From contig JAITMI010000197.1 in the NCBI GenBank assembly GCA_031277435.1, forward strand, positions 1 through 5,438: 5,438 nt of DNA. The letters are read 5' to 3'. Under the pieces are notes generated by a model. It was not told the DNA's origin. It saw only the letters and a list, made by a program, of their open reading frames with translations, and did no database searches. Position 1 is the first letter of the stretch. Every line of letters begins with the position of its first letter. The position numbers and the translations under genes were made by a program. Positions 1 to 5,129 of this stretch are shown piece by piece. The DNA comes from Pseudomonadales bacterium. Lineage in GTDB: Bacteria > Pseudomonadota > Gammaproteobacteria > Pseudomonadales > Pseudohongiellaceae.

Positions 1-48
1 GGTCATGGGCTTACCTCGCGTGAGGCGGCAATTCTAGCCGATGATTGA
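1..48 (+). CDS. Possible C-terminal tail of an upstream gene (partial)
   Basis: Frame 1 is open from the left edge to a TGA at 46-48 and would encode GHGLTSREAAILADD. It ends 49 bases before the leader ORF. Fifteen codons are too few to identify a family, and an open frame this short can occur by chance. I list it only because its position suits the end of a preceding gene. The stop lies in the loop of the inverted repeat at 17-58. Confidence 0.22.
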   Translation, partial: GHGLTSREAAILADD

Positions 49-58
49 GCCTCGCGCG
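17..58 (+). repeat. Imperfect inverted repeat, possible end-of-gene hairpin
   Basis: CGCGTGAGGC (17-26) can pair with GCCTCGCGCG (49-58) over ten positions, one of them a G-U wobble. The 22-base loop itself holds a short GGC/GCC pair (27-29 with 37-39). No T-tract follows, so it is not a convincing intrinsic terminator. It lies directly before the TTGACT -35 candidate and could be a processing or weak termination structure of the upstream transcript. Confidence 0.3.
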
Positions 59-60
59 GC

Positions 61-89
61 TTGACTTTGCGCACATTTTCACCAAGACT
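61..89 (+). promoter_or_regulatory. Candidate sigma-70 promoter for the leader-cimA operon
   Basis: TTGACT (61-66) matches the -35 consensus at five of six positions. A 17-base spacer leads to AAGACT (84-89), which matches TATAAT at three positions, including the second A and the final T. Transcription would then start near 95-97, almost at the ATG of the leader peptide. No better -35/-10 pair was seen between 1 and 97. The -10 is weak, so the call is tentative. Confidence 0.4.
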
Positions 90-97
90 GCGCCTCC

Positions 98-154
98 ATG
101 AAAACGCACACCACTACCACCATTATCGCGAGCATTATCATTACCGGGCTTTGA
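98..154 (+). CDS. Thr/Ile-rich leader peptide of a transcription attenuator
   Basis: An 18-codon ORF encodes MKTHTTTTIIASIIITGL and stops at TGA 152-154. Six of its 18 residues are Thr (3, 5-8, 16) and five are Ile (9, 10, 13-15). There is no Val and only one Leu, at the end. The composition resembles the E. coli thr operon leader peptide, whose regulatory codons are also Thr and Ile. The ORF stands just before a strong intrinsic terminator and a biosynthetic gene, the classical arrangement for attenuation. Its product should have no function beyond its translation: ribosome stalling at Thr or Ile codons reports shortage of those charged tRNAs. No clear Shine-Dalgarno precedes the ATG, and there is no alternative in-frame start between the stop at 62-64 and 98. 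If the promoter at 61-89 is right, the transcript would be nearly leaderless. Confidence 0.85.
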   Translation: MKTHTTTTIIASIIITGL

Positions 155-156
155 GC

Positions 157-197
157 GGTGGGTAGGTTCGCAAGTTTGAGGACGTAAAAGACCCGCC
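157..197 (+). promoter_or_regulatory. Antiterminator hairpin of the attenuator
   Basis: GGTGGGT (157-163) pairs with ACCCGCC (191-197). All seven positions pair, the third as a U-G wobble. Its right arm is exactly the left arm of the terminator, so the two structures cannot coexist. The left arm begins two bases after the leader stop codon, where a terminating ribosome would mask it. Confidence 0.7.
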
Positions 198-213
198 ACC
201 AGGCGGGTTTTTT
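191..213 (+). terminator. Intrinsic terminator of the attenuator
   Basis: ACCCGCC (191-197) and GGCGGGT (202-208) form a perfect seven-pair GC-rich stem with loop ACCA, followed by a run of six T (208-213). This is a canonical rho-independent terminator. It lies 33 bases before the cimA start with the leader ORF ahead of it, so its role is conditional readthrough rather than ending an upstream operon. Confidence 0.88.
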
Positions 214-235
214 ATTTCCGGCCTGCGGCGGTAAC

Positions 236-240
236 AGGAG
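236..240 (+). promoter_or_regulatory. Ribosome binding site supporting the GTG start of cimA
   Basis: AGGAG at 236-240 stands six bases before the GTG at 247. No ATG start lies in a better place: the first in-frame ATG (residue 22) falls directly before the catalytic TLRDGEQ motif and would remove conserved sequence. Confidence 0.75.
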
Positions 241-246
241 AACGAC

Positions 247-1815
247 GTGGTTTATTCAGGCATCAACCATCAGCAGAATCCCGGCGCGCTGCCGTCTTAC
301 GTGGCGCTTATGGACACCACCTTGCGCGACGGCGAGCAGACCCAAGGCGTGGCGTTTACCGCTGGTGAAAAGCTCAACATCGCGCAAGCCTTGCTCGAAT
401 CGCTCAACGTGGATCGCATCGAAGTGGCGTCCGCGCGCGTGTCCGCTGGCGAGCAGGAGGCGGTGCGCGCCATCACTACTTGGGCGGCGGAGCATGGCTA
501 TCTGGAACGTGTCGAGGTCTTGGGTTTCGTCGATGGCAAGCACACCGTGGATTGGATTGTCGCCGCTGGCGGTAAAGTACTGAATTTGTTGACCAAGGGC
601 AGTGAAAAACATTGCCATAATCAGCTCGGCAAAACGCTGGAACAACATGCCGCCGATATTCGTGAGGTCGTGCGTTACGCGCAAGAACAGGGCTTGCGCG
701 TGAATGCGTATTTGGAAGATTGGTCCAACGGTTACCGCGACAACAAAGACTATGTGTTCGGTTTGATGCGCTTGATTGGCGACAGCGGCATCGATCATTT
801 CATGCTGCCTGACACGCTCGGCGTGCTCAGCCCCGCCGAAGTGTTCGTGTCGATGCGCGACATGCGTGAAAATTTTCCCGGTAAAAAATTCGATTTTCAT
901 CCGCACAACGATTACGGCCTCGCCAGCGCCAATTGCATGGCGGCGGTGGAGGCGGGCATCGATACTTTGCATTGCACCATGAATTGCCTGGGCGAGCGCG
1001 CCGGCAATGTGTCGCTGGCTGAAGTCGCGGTGGTGCTCAAGGACAAGATGGGAATACGCACCGCGATTGAGGAAACTCATCTCGCCTCGGTCAGCAAAAT
1101 GGTGGAACGCTTTTCTGGTAAATGGGTGGCGGCGAATCAGCCCATCCTGGGCGCTGACGTATTCACGCAAACCGCCGGCATTCACGCCGATGGCGACGTC
1201 AAGGGCGGCCTGTACGTAACGCAACTGACGCCGGAGCGTTTCGACCGCAAGCGCACTTACGCGCTCGGCAAGCTCAGCGGCAAGGCATCGGTGGTGAAAA
1301 ACATTGAGGAACTTGGCATCACGCTGTCGCCCGATAACTTGAAAAAAGTGCTGGCGCGCGTAGTGGCGCTGGGAGATTCCAAGGAAACCATCACCGCCGA
1401 CGATCTGCCCTTCATCATCGCCGACGTGCTGGAAAGCAACGACTATCAACATATCCGCCTGATCGAGTGCCAGATCAACAGCAATCTCAACCATAATTCC
1501 GAAGTAGCCTTGCAAGTTGAAATCAACGGCAGGCAATACAGCGAACAAGGCGAAGGCAATGGCGGTTATGATGCCTTCATCGACGCCTTGGGCAAGATTC
1601 TAGTAACGATCGGTTTTGAATTGCCGGAGCTGCTGGATTACAGCGTGCGCATTCCAAAAGGCGGCAAGCCCGGCGCGCTCACCGAATGCACCATCACCTG
1701 GGCCAGCCAGCCGCGCAACCTGCGCGCGCGCGGCGTGCACGCCAACCAGGTGTACGCCGCGATTCTGGCGACCTTACGCATGATTAACACGCGCCTGCAC
1801 GGACTACAGCAATGA
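247..1815 (+). CDS. cimA: (R)-citramalate synthase, Leptospira CimA type
   Basis: The 522-residue protein condenses acetyl-CoA with pyruvate to (R)-citramalate, the first step of the threonine-independent route to 2-oxobutyrate and isoleucine; LeuCD and LeuB homologues normally continue the route. The TIM-barrel HMGL-like domain (about 19-290) carries TLRDGEQ (25-31), the HPHND metal site (H218, H220) and GERAGN (249-254). A linker region and the C-terminal allosteric domain of the LeuA/CimA type (about 390-520) follow. The closest relative I recall is Leptospira interrogans citramalate synthase. Its pyruvate-pocket residues Arg16, Asp17, Leu81, Leu104, Tyr144, Glu146 and Thr179 correspond at a constant offset of 11 to R27, D28, L92, L115, Y155, E157 and T190 here. 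That favours pyruvate over 2-oxoisovalerate as substrate, although automatic annotation may call it 2-isopropylmalate synthase. Isoleucine feedback on the C-terminal domain is expected by family. It starts with GTG after AGGAG, lies behind the Thr/Ile attenuator and overlaps ltaE. Confidence 0.87.
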   Translation: MVYSGINHQQNPGALPSYVALMDTTLRDGEQTQGVAFTAGEKLNIAQALLESLNVDRIEVASARVSAGEQEAVRAITTWAAEHGYLERVEVLGFVDGKHTVDWIVAAGGKVLNLLTKGSEKHCHNQLGKTLEQHAADIREVVRYAQEQGLRVNAYLEDWSNGYRDNKDYVFGLMRLIGDSGIDHFMLPDTLGVLSPAEVFVSMRDMRENFPGKKFDFHPHNDYGLASANCMAAVEAGIDTLHCTMNCLGERAGNVSLAEVAVVLKDKMGIRTAIEETHLASVSKMVERFSGKWVAANQPILGADVFTQTAGIHADGDVKGGLYVTQLTPERFDRKRTYALGKLSGKASVVKNIEELGITLSPDNLKKVLARVVALGDSKETITADDLPFIIADVLESNDYQHIRLIECQINSNLNHNSEVALQVEINGRQYSEQGEGNGGYDAFIDALGKILVTIGFELPELLDYSVRIPKGGKPGALTECTITWASQPRNLRARGVHANQVYAAILATLRMINTRLHGLQQ

Positions 1816-2825
1816 TCGACCTGCGCAGCGATACCGTCACCAAACCTTCCGCCGCCATGCGTCAGGCGATGGCCGGCGCTGAAGTGGGCGATGATGTATG
1901 GGGCGACGATCCCACCGTGGCGCGCCTCGAAGCCTTGACGGCGGAGCTGGTCGGCAAGGAAGCGGGCCTCTTCGTGCCGAGCGGCACGCAGTCGAACCTG
2001 GTGGCCTTGCTCACGCACTGCCAGCGCGGCGACGAATATCTGGTGGGGCAGGACGCGCATATCTACCGTTATGAAGGCGGTGGCGGCGCGGTATTTGGCG
2101 GCATTCAGCCGCAGCCTTTGCCGGTGCAAGCCGATGGCGGCCTCGCGCTCGAACACTTGCGCGCGGCGATCAAGCCGGACGACGTGCACTTCGCCCGCAC
2201 CCGCCTGCTCTGCCTCGAAAACACCATTCATGGCCGCGTGCTGCCGCAAGCCTACGTGGTAGAGGCTTGCGCGCTGGCGGATGCGCATGGCCTCGTGAAA
2301 CATCTCGACGGCGCGCGCCTGTTCAACGCCGCCATCAAAAGCGGCAGCGCCGCCCAGGATTTAACTCGACCGTTCGATTCAGTATCCGTGTGTCTCTCCA
2401 AAGGGCTCGGCGCGCCAGTGGGCTCGGTGCTGTGCGCTGGCGGTGACTTCATCAAACACGCGCGCCGCTGGCGCAAGATGCTGGGCGGCGGCATGCGGCA
2501 ATCCGGCATCCTCGCCGCCGCGGGCATTTATGCGCTACAGCACAATATTGAACGCTTGGCCGAAGATCACGCCAACGCGGCGCTATTGGCGGCGGAACTG
2601 AGTGAAGTCACTGAACTACACATCGATCCCACGCTGGTGCAAACCAACATGCTGTTTGTGAGGCCGAAGCAGGGCAGCGCGCAAGAGCTGACCACATATT
2701 TGCAAGAACAAGGCATCCTGGTCGATCCCGGCGCGACCTTGCGCCTGGTGACGCATCTGGATGTGAGCCGCTCTGGTATCTTGACGGCGGCGCGGGTCAT
2801 CAAGAGTTTTTACGCACATAATTGA
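1812..2825 (+). CDS. ltaE: Low-specificity L-threonine aldolase
   Basis: This 337-residue cytoplasmic PLP enzyme (fold type I) cleaves L-threonine and L-allo-threonine to glycine and acetaldehyde, and the reaction is reversible. It aligns almost end to end with E. coli LtaE (333 residues), which begins with the same [10 protein letters not shown]. Visible landmarks are the [10 protein letters not shown] segment (26-35), [10 protein letters not shown] (57-66), H83 in the active-site loop, H126, the HLDGAR cofactor Asp (D166), CLSKG with the Schiff-base lysine K197, and [20 protein letters not shown] (about 221-240). No key residue is missing. The ATG overlaps the cimA stop as ATGA (1812-1815) and has no strong Shine-Dalgarno, so translation is probably coupled to cimA and expression should follow the Thr/Ile attenuator. 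Threonine aldolase beside a threonine-bypass enzyme suggests control of threonine and glycine pools, but the physiological direction cannot be read from sequence. Confidence 0.95.
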   Translation: MIDLRSDTVTKPSAAMRQAMAGAEVGDDVWGDDPTVARLEALTAELVGKEAGLFVPSGTQSNLVALLTHCQRGDEYLVGQDAHIYRYEGGGGAVFGGIQPQPLPVQADGGLALEHLRAAIKPDDVHFARTRLLCLENTIHGRVLPQAYVVEACALADAHGLVKHLDGARLFNAAIKSGSAAQDLTRPFDSVSVCLSKGLGAPVGSVLCAGGDFIKHARRWRKMLGGGMRQSGILAAAGIYALQHNIERLAEDHANAALLAAELSEVTELHIDPTLVQTNMLFVRPKQGSAQELTTYLQEQGILVDPGATLRLVTHLDVSRSGILTAARVIKSFYAHN

Positions 2826-2848
2826 ATTCATCAAATCATCATCAGCGC

Positions 2849-2855
2849 AAAGGAG
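2849..2855 (+). promoter_or_regulatory. Ribosome binding site fixing the start of the GlcG-like gene
   Basis: AAAGGAG (2849-2855) lies five bases before the ATG at 2861. It decides that start over the in-frame TTG at 2822, which overlaps the end of ltaE and would put a charged, non-signal stretch ahead of the signal peptide. Confidence 0.8.
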
Positions 2856-2860
2856 CCATT

Positions 2861-3355
2861 ATGAAAAAGCACGTAGCCCTTGGAATCTTGAGCTTGCCGC
2901 TGTGCCTGCCGTGGAGCGCACAGGCGCAAGTAACGGTACAGCGCGAAAGCATCGCCTATGAAGGCGCCAAACAGATCGTGCAGACTTGTGAACAGATGGC
3001 CAAGGAGCGCAATTGGCCGATCGCTATTTGGGTGCTCGATGTGACCGGCCAGCCGCTGTATTTCGCCGCGATCAACGGCGCCAGCGAAATCGGCATTGAA
3101 ACCGCCAGATTGAAAGCACAAACGGCGCTGCGCACCGGCGCGCCGAGCGAGAACCGCGCCAACAGTATGCAGAACGCGATTGGCGAGCTTTCCACCAGCA
3201 GGCTGGATTTGTTCCCCATCGCCGGCGGTATTCCCCTGCTCAAGGACGGCCAGGTGATCGGCGCGGTCGGCGCCGGCGGCGGACGCCCGGAGAATGGCCA
3301 GTCGGTGGATCAACTATGCGCGCAGGCAGGAATTGACGCGACGTTCAATAACTAA
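2861..3355 (+). CDS. Secreted GlcG/HbpS-family (DUF336) protein
   Basis: The 164-residue protein starts at ATG 2861 behind AAAGGAG. Residues 1-22 look like a Sec signal peptide: MKKH, then a hydrophobic stretch, then SAQA before QV as a likely signal peptidase I site. The mature part matches the GlcG/HbpS haem-degrading-like family (PF03928), about 130 residues long. Landmarks are a helix with TCEQMAKERNW, the strand IAIWVLDVTGQPLYF, the NGASEIGIETARLKAQTALRT region, then GGIPLLKDGQVIGAVGAGG and a C-terminal VDQLCAQAGI. Relatives bind haem or cobalamin-type ligands or have unknown roles, so no substrate can be assigned; the export signal implies a periplasmic location. The gene begins 35 bases after ltaE with no terminator between, so cotranscription is plausible, though its strong ribosome binding site allows independent translation. 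A hairpin repeat follows the stop. Confidence 0.85.
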   Translation: MKKHVALGILSLPLCLPWSAQAQVTVQRESIAYEGAKQIVQTCEQMAKERNWPIAIWVLDVTGQPLYFAAINGASEIGIETARLKAQTALRTGAPSENRANSMQNAIGELSTSRLDLFPIAGGIPLLKDGQVIGAVGAGGGRPENGQSVDQLCAQAGIDATFNN

Positions 3356-3363
3356 AGAACAAT

Positions 3364-3459
3364 TCCCTCCCCCGTTTACGGGGGAGGGCTAGGGTGGGGG
3401 CGAAAGCCAGCCATTCCCCCCATCCCAACCTTCCCCCGCACGCGGGGGAAGGGGCTTTT
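3364..3459. repeat. GC-rich double-hairpin intergenic repeat element
   Basis: Two perfect ten-pair inverted repeats stand 40 bases apart. CCCTCCCCCG/CGGGGGAGGG (3365-3374 with 3379-3388) has loop TTTA. CCTTCCCCCG/CGGGGGAAGG (3429-3438 with 3443-3452) has loop CACG. Between them GGGTGGGGG (3392-3400) can pair imperfectly with the C-run and CATCCC (3417-3426), and AAAGCC (3403-3408) with GGCTTT (3453-3458). This resembles the short palindromic repeats with a GGGCTAGGGTGGGG-type core that are scattered between genes in many proteobacteria. It lies between convergent genes, so it may also end transcription from both sides. No other gene is visible in 3356-3470. Confidence 0.75.
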
Positions 3460-3470
3460 CGCTACAGCTT

Positions 3471-3713
3471 CTATTTCCGCGCAAAATCCCGCGCCGCCGC
3501 TATTGCCCCCGCCACCGCGGCTTGCGCTTGCGGGCTGTTTTTCCAGCAGCTCGACCCGGTTAAACGCGAGCCGCGCAGCAATATATCCGCCGCGTTGGCG
3601 TTTTTCAGGTGCGCCAGCGATTCAAAGCCCATTTGTTCCAGGCGGGCGATCACGGTGGGGCCTACGCCTTTTACCGCCAATAGCGCGCGGCGTTCTTCGT
3701 GGGGAAAGGGCAT
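3471..3713 (-). CDS. Small helix-hairpin-helix domain protein
   Basis: The 80-residue protein consists of one helix-hairpin-helix unit and a short C-terminal helix. The motif ALLAVKGVGPTVIARLEQMG (10-29) has the GVGP hairpin (16-19) typical of non-specific DNA-backbone binding. The segment GSSCWKNSPQAQ (53-64) and the Ala-rich end recur in similar small proteobacterial proteins that I recall only as helix-hairpin-helix domain proteins of unknown role. The ATG at 3713 follows the GST stop by six bases with no evident Shine-Dalgarno, so it is probably the second gene of a GST operon and translated by coupling. DNA binding is inferred from the motif; no enzymatic domain is present. Confidence 0.82.
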   Translation of the reverse strand: MPFPHEERRALLAVKGVGPTVIARLEQMGFESLAHLKNANAADILLRGSRLTGSSCWKNSPQAQAAVAGAIAAARDFARK

Positions 3714-3719
3714 CGCGTT

Positions 3720-4376
3720 TCAACCGGGCTTGCCGCTTTGGGCTTGTAATTGCGCGGCCAGTTGATCGTCCAGCGCGTTGGCCTTCACGCTGGCCGCGCG
3801 GGCGCTGATGGGCTGAAGGTATTGCTCGAACAGCGGGCGTTTTTCGATGGTGTTGAACATCATGCCAAAATTCAGTTGCGCCGCCAGGTACAAGTCGGCG
3901 GCGGTGAAGTGGCCGCACAGATAACCGCCGCGTTGCTGCGCTTGGTGAGTGGCGAATTCCAGCATGTTCATTACATCATCGTAAGTGCCATAACCGGCGT
4001 TGGCGCGCTTGTCCTCGGGCGCGAGCAGGCCAAGCGCCTTGGCGGTGACCGCCGCTTCCACCGGGCCGGCGGCGAAAAACAGCCAGCGGTAATAAGCGCC
4101 GCGCTCGGGGCTGTCCACGGGCGGCGCCAATTGTTTGGCGGGAAACTGATCGGCCAAATACGCGCAAATCGCCGCCGTTTCGCTCACCACCGTGCCGCCA
4201 TGACGAATGGTTGGCACCTTGCCCATCGGGTTGATGGCGGTGTAGGCGGGCGCTTTCATATCGGCGCCGTATTGCAATACTTGCACCTCGTAGCCGGCGC
4301 CACATTCTTCCAGCATCCAGCGCACTATGCGGCCACGCGACCAAGGGTTGGTATAAAGAGTGATGGGGGCGTTCAT
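3720..4376 (-). CDS. Glutathione S-transferase family protein
   Basis: The 218-residue cytoplasmic protein has the normal length for a GST. The N-terminal thioredoxin-like domain (about 5-78) contains YTNPWSRGRIVRW with Ser13 as probable catalytic or glutathione-activating residue, NPMGKVPTI (49-57) with the cis-proline P55, and the glutathione-binding SETAAI (65-70). The helical C-terminal domain includes LCGHFTAADLYLAAQL, where FTAAD (157-161) is the N-capping box with its buried Asp. The role is probably glutathione conjugation or peroxide reduction on an unknown electrophile. I place the start at 4376 because GGAG (4383-4386) lies six bases before it; the in-frame ATG at 4388 adds only MENA and has no ribosome binding site. 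It is followed by the helix-hairpin-helix gene and is divergent from the thiopurine methyltransferase. Confidence 0.9.
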   Translation of the reverse strand: MNAPITLYTNPWSRGRIVRWMLEECGAGYEVQVLQYGADMKAPAYTAINPMGKVPTIRHGGTVVSETAAICAYLADQFPAKQLAPPVDSPERGAYYRWLFFAAGPVEAAVTAKALGLLAPEDKRANAGYGTYDDVMNMLEFATHQAQQRGGYLCGHFTAADLYLAAQLNFGMMFNTIEKRPLFEQYLQPISARAASVKANALDDQLAAQLQAQSGKPG

Positions 4377-4480
4377 GGCATTCTCCATAGTGGTGGAAGG
4401 GTGGACTCAAGCCGGGTAATTATGGCCGACTTTCACCAGATAGAAACAAAAGTGTTGAATTATTTACAGGTAAAACAACA
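4377..4480. promoter_or_regulatory. Divergent promoter region between GST and tpm
   Basis: This 104-base spacer must hold the starts for both divergent genes and is AT-richer than its flanks. On the minus strand CATAAT (complement of 4419-4424) is a good -10 candidate for the GST gene but lacks a clear -35. On the plus strand TTCACC (4432-4437), a 17-base spacer and TTGAAT (4455-4460) form a possible weak promoter for tpm. ACAGGT (4466-4471) is the likely ribosome binding site for tpm. No operator palindrome was recognised. Confidence 0.35.
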
Positions 4481-5125
4481 ATGGATAGCAATTTTTGGCA
4501 AGACAAATGGCAACGCGGCGATATCGGTTTTCACGAAAGCGCCGTCAATCCGCTGTTGGTAGCGCATGTCGATAAATTGGCGTTGACGCGCGGCGCGCGC
4601 GTATTTCTGCCGCTATGCGGCAAAACGCTCGACATCGCCTGGCTGCTCGCACGCGGTATGCGCGTGGTGGGTGTGGAACTGAGCCAATTGGCCGTGGATA
4701 TGCTGTTCACGGAACTTGGCGTGACGCCCAAAATTACCCCGCTTGGCACGTTGCAACCTTACCAAGCCGAGCACATCGATATTTTCAACGGCGATATTTT
4801 CACGCTGAACAAGGAACAACTTGGCCCCGTGGATGCAATCTACGACCGCGCCGCGCTGGTAGCCCTGCCCGCCGAATTACGCGAACGCTATGTGGCGCAC
4901 ATGCGCACACTGAACCAGAACGCGCCAGAATTACTCGTCATTTACGAATACGACCAATCGGTCAAACAAGGCCCGCCCTTCAGCGTCGAAGCGCCAGAAG
5001 TCGAGCGCCTGTATGGCGAAGCCTATCATCTTGAAATCGTCGAACGCCAAGCGATTCCCGCCACGCCCAGCGGCAGACCGGCGGCGATGGAGGTGGTGTG
5101 GTGGTTGCGGGCGCGGTTGGTTTGA
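4481..5125 (+). CDS. tpm: Thiopurine S-methyltransferase (class I SAM-dependent)
   Basis: The 214-residue cytoplasmic protein has the length of bacterial TPMT (about 215-220) and keeps its signature segments. These are FWQDKWQRGDIGFHE (5-19), the SAM-binding VFLPLCGKTLDIAWLLARG (41-59) followed by VVGVELS with acidic E66, FNGDIF (102-107), GPVDAIYDRAALVALP (115-130), and YEYDQSVKQGPPFSV in the C-terminal half. The enzyme transfers methyl from S-adenosylmethionine to aromatic thiols. Bacterial homologues studied in Pseudomonas also methylate selenium and tellurium compounds, so a detoxification role is likely, but the natural substrate here is unknown. The ATG at 4481 follows ACAGGT at modest spacing. 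It is divergent from a GST gene and converges on a Nudix gene with only four bases between stops. Confidence 0.93.
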   Translation: MDSNFWQDKWQRGDIGFHESAVNPLLVAHVDKLALTRGARVFLPLCGKTLDIAWLLARGMRVVGVELSQLAVDMLFTELGVTPKITPLGTLQPYQAEHIDIFNGDIFTLNKEQLGPVDAIYDRAALVALPAELRERYVAHMRTLNQNAPELLVIYEYDQSVKQGPPFSVEAPEVERLYGEAYHLEIVERQAIPATPSGRPAAMEVVWWLRARLV

Positions 5126-5129
5126 GCCG

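Larger units (their letters stand above)
98..213 (+). promoter_or_regulatory. Thr/Ile attenuator controlling cimA-ltaE
   Basis: Four segments with mutually exclusive pairings are visible. Segment 1, CTACCACC (114-121, inside the Thr codons), can pair with segment 2, GGTGGGTAG (157-165), over eight pairs with one bulged G. Segment 2, GGTGGGT (157-163), can instead pair with segment 3, ACCCGCC (191-197), over seven pairs with one G-U wobble. Segment 3 also forms the terminator stem with segment 4, GGCGGGT (202-208). A ribosome stalled on the Thr run (110-121) or Ile run (134-142) would leave segment 2 free to form the antiterminator. A ribosome at the stop codon (152-154) would cover segment 2 and permit termination. 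Pairings were found by eye and folding energies were not computed. Confidence 0.82.

Noticed and set aside
191..213. Terminator as the end of an upstream operon only
   Set aside because: The Thr/Ile ORF ahead of it and the exact alternative pairing of its left arm with 157-163 indicate conditional termination instead.
256..1548. Long open frame of 430 codons on the minus strand inside cimA
   Set aside because: It lies antisense to a complete, strongly conserved gene. Its product is His/Ala/Gln-rich and matches no family, as expected for a mirror of GC-biased codons.
247..1815. Homocitrate synthase (NifV) assignment
   Set aside because: NifV-type enzymes are shorter and usually lack the C-terminal allosteric domain seen here, and no nitrogen-fixation genes are nearby.
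1638..2303. 221-codon minus-strand frame across the cimA/ltaE junction
   Set aside because: It covers the ends of two conserved genes on the opposite strand and has no recognisable domain.
2822..2860. TTG at 2822 as start of the GlcG-like protein
   Set aside because: It would add 13 residues before a normal signal peptide and overlap ltaE. The ATG at 2861 has a strong AAAGGAG at good spacing.
3364..3459. CRISPR array or tRNA in the repeat region
   Set aside because: There are only two non-identical palindromes with no regular spacers, and no cloverleaf or conserved tRNA loops can be formed.
4377..4388. ATG at 4388 as start of the GST gene
   Set aside because: It has no Shine-Dalgarno, while the ATG at 4376 has GGAG six bases upstream and gives the usual GST N-terminus.
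3750..4562. 270-codon plus-strand frame across the GST gene and into tpm
   Set aside because: It is antisense to a clear GST with all motifs and overlaps the start of tpm in another frame. The composition is that of a shadow frame.
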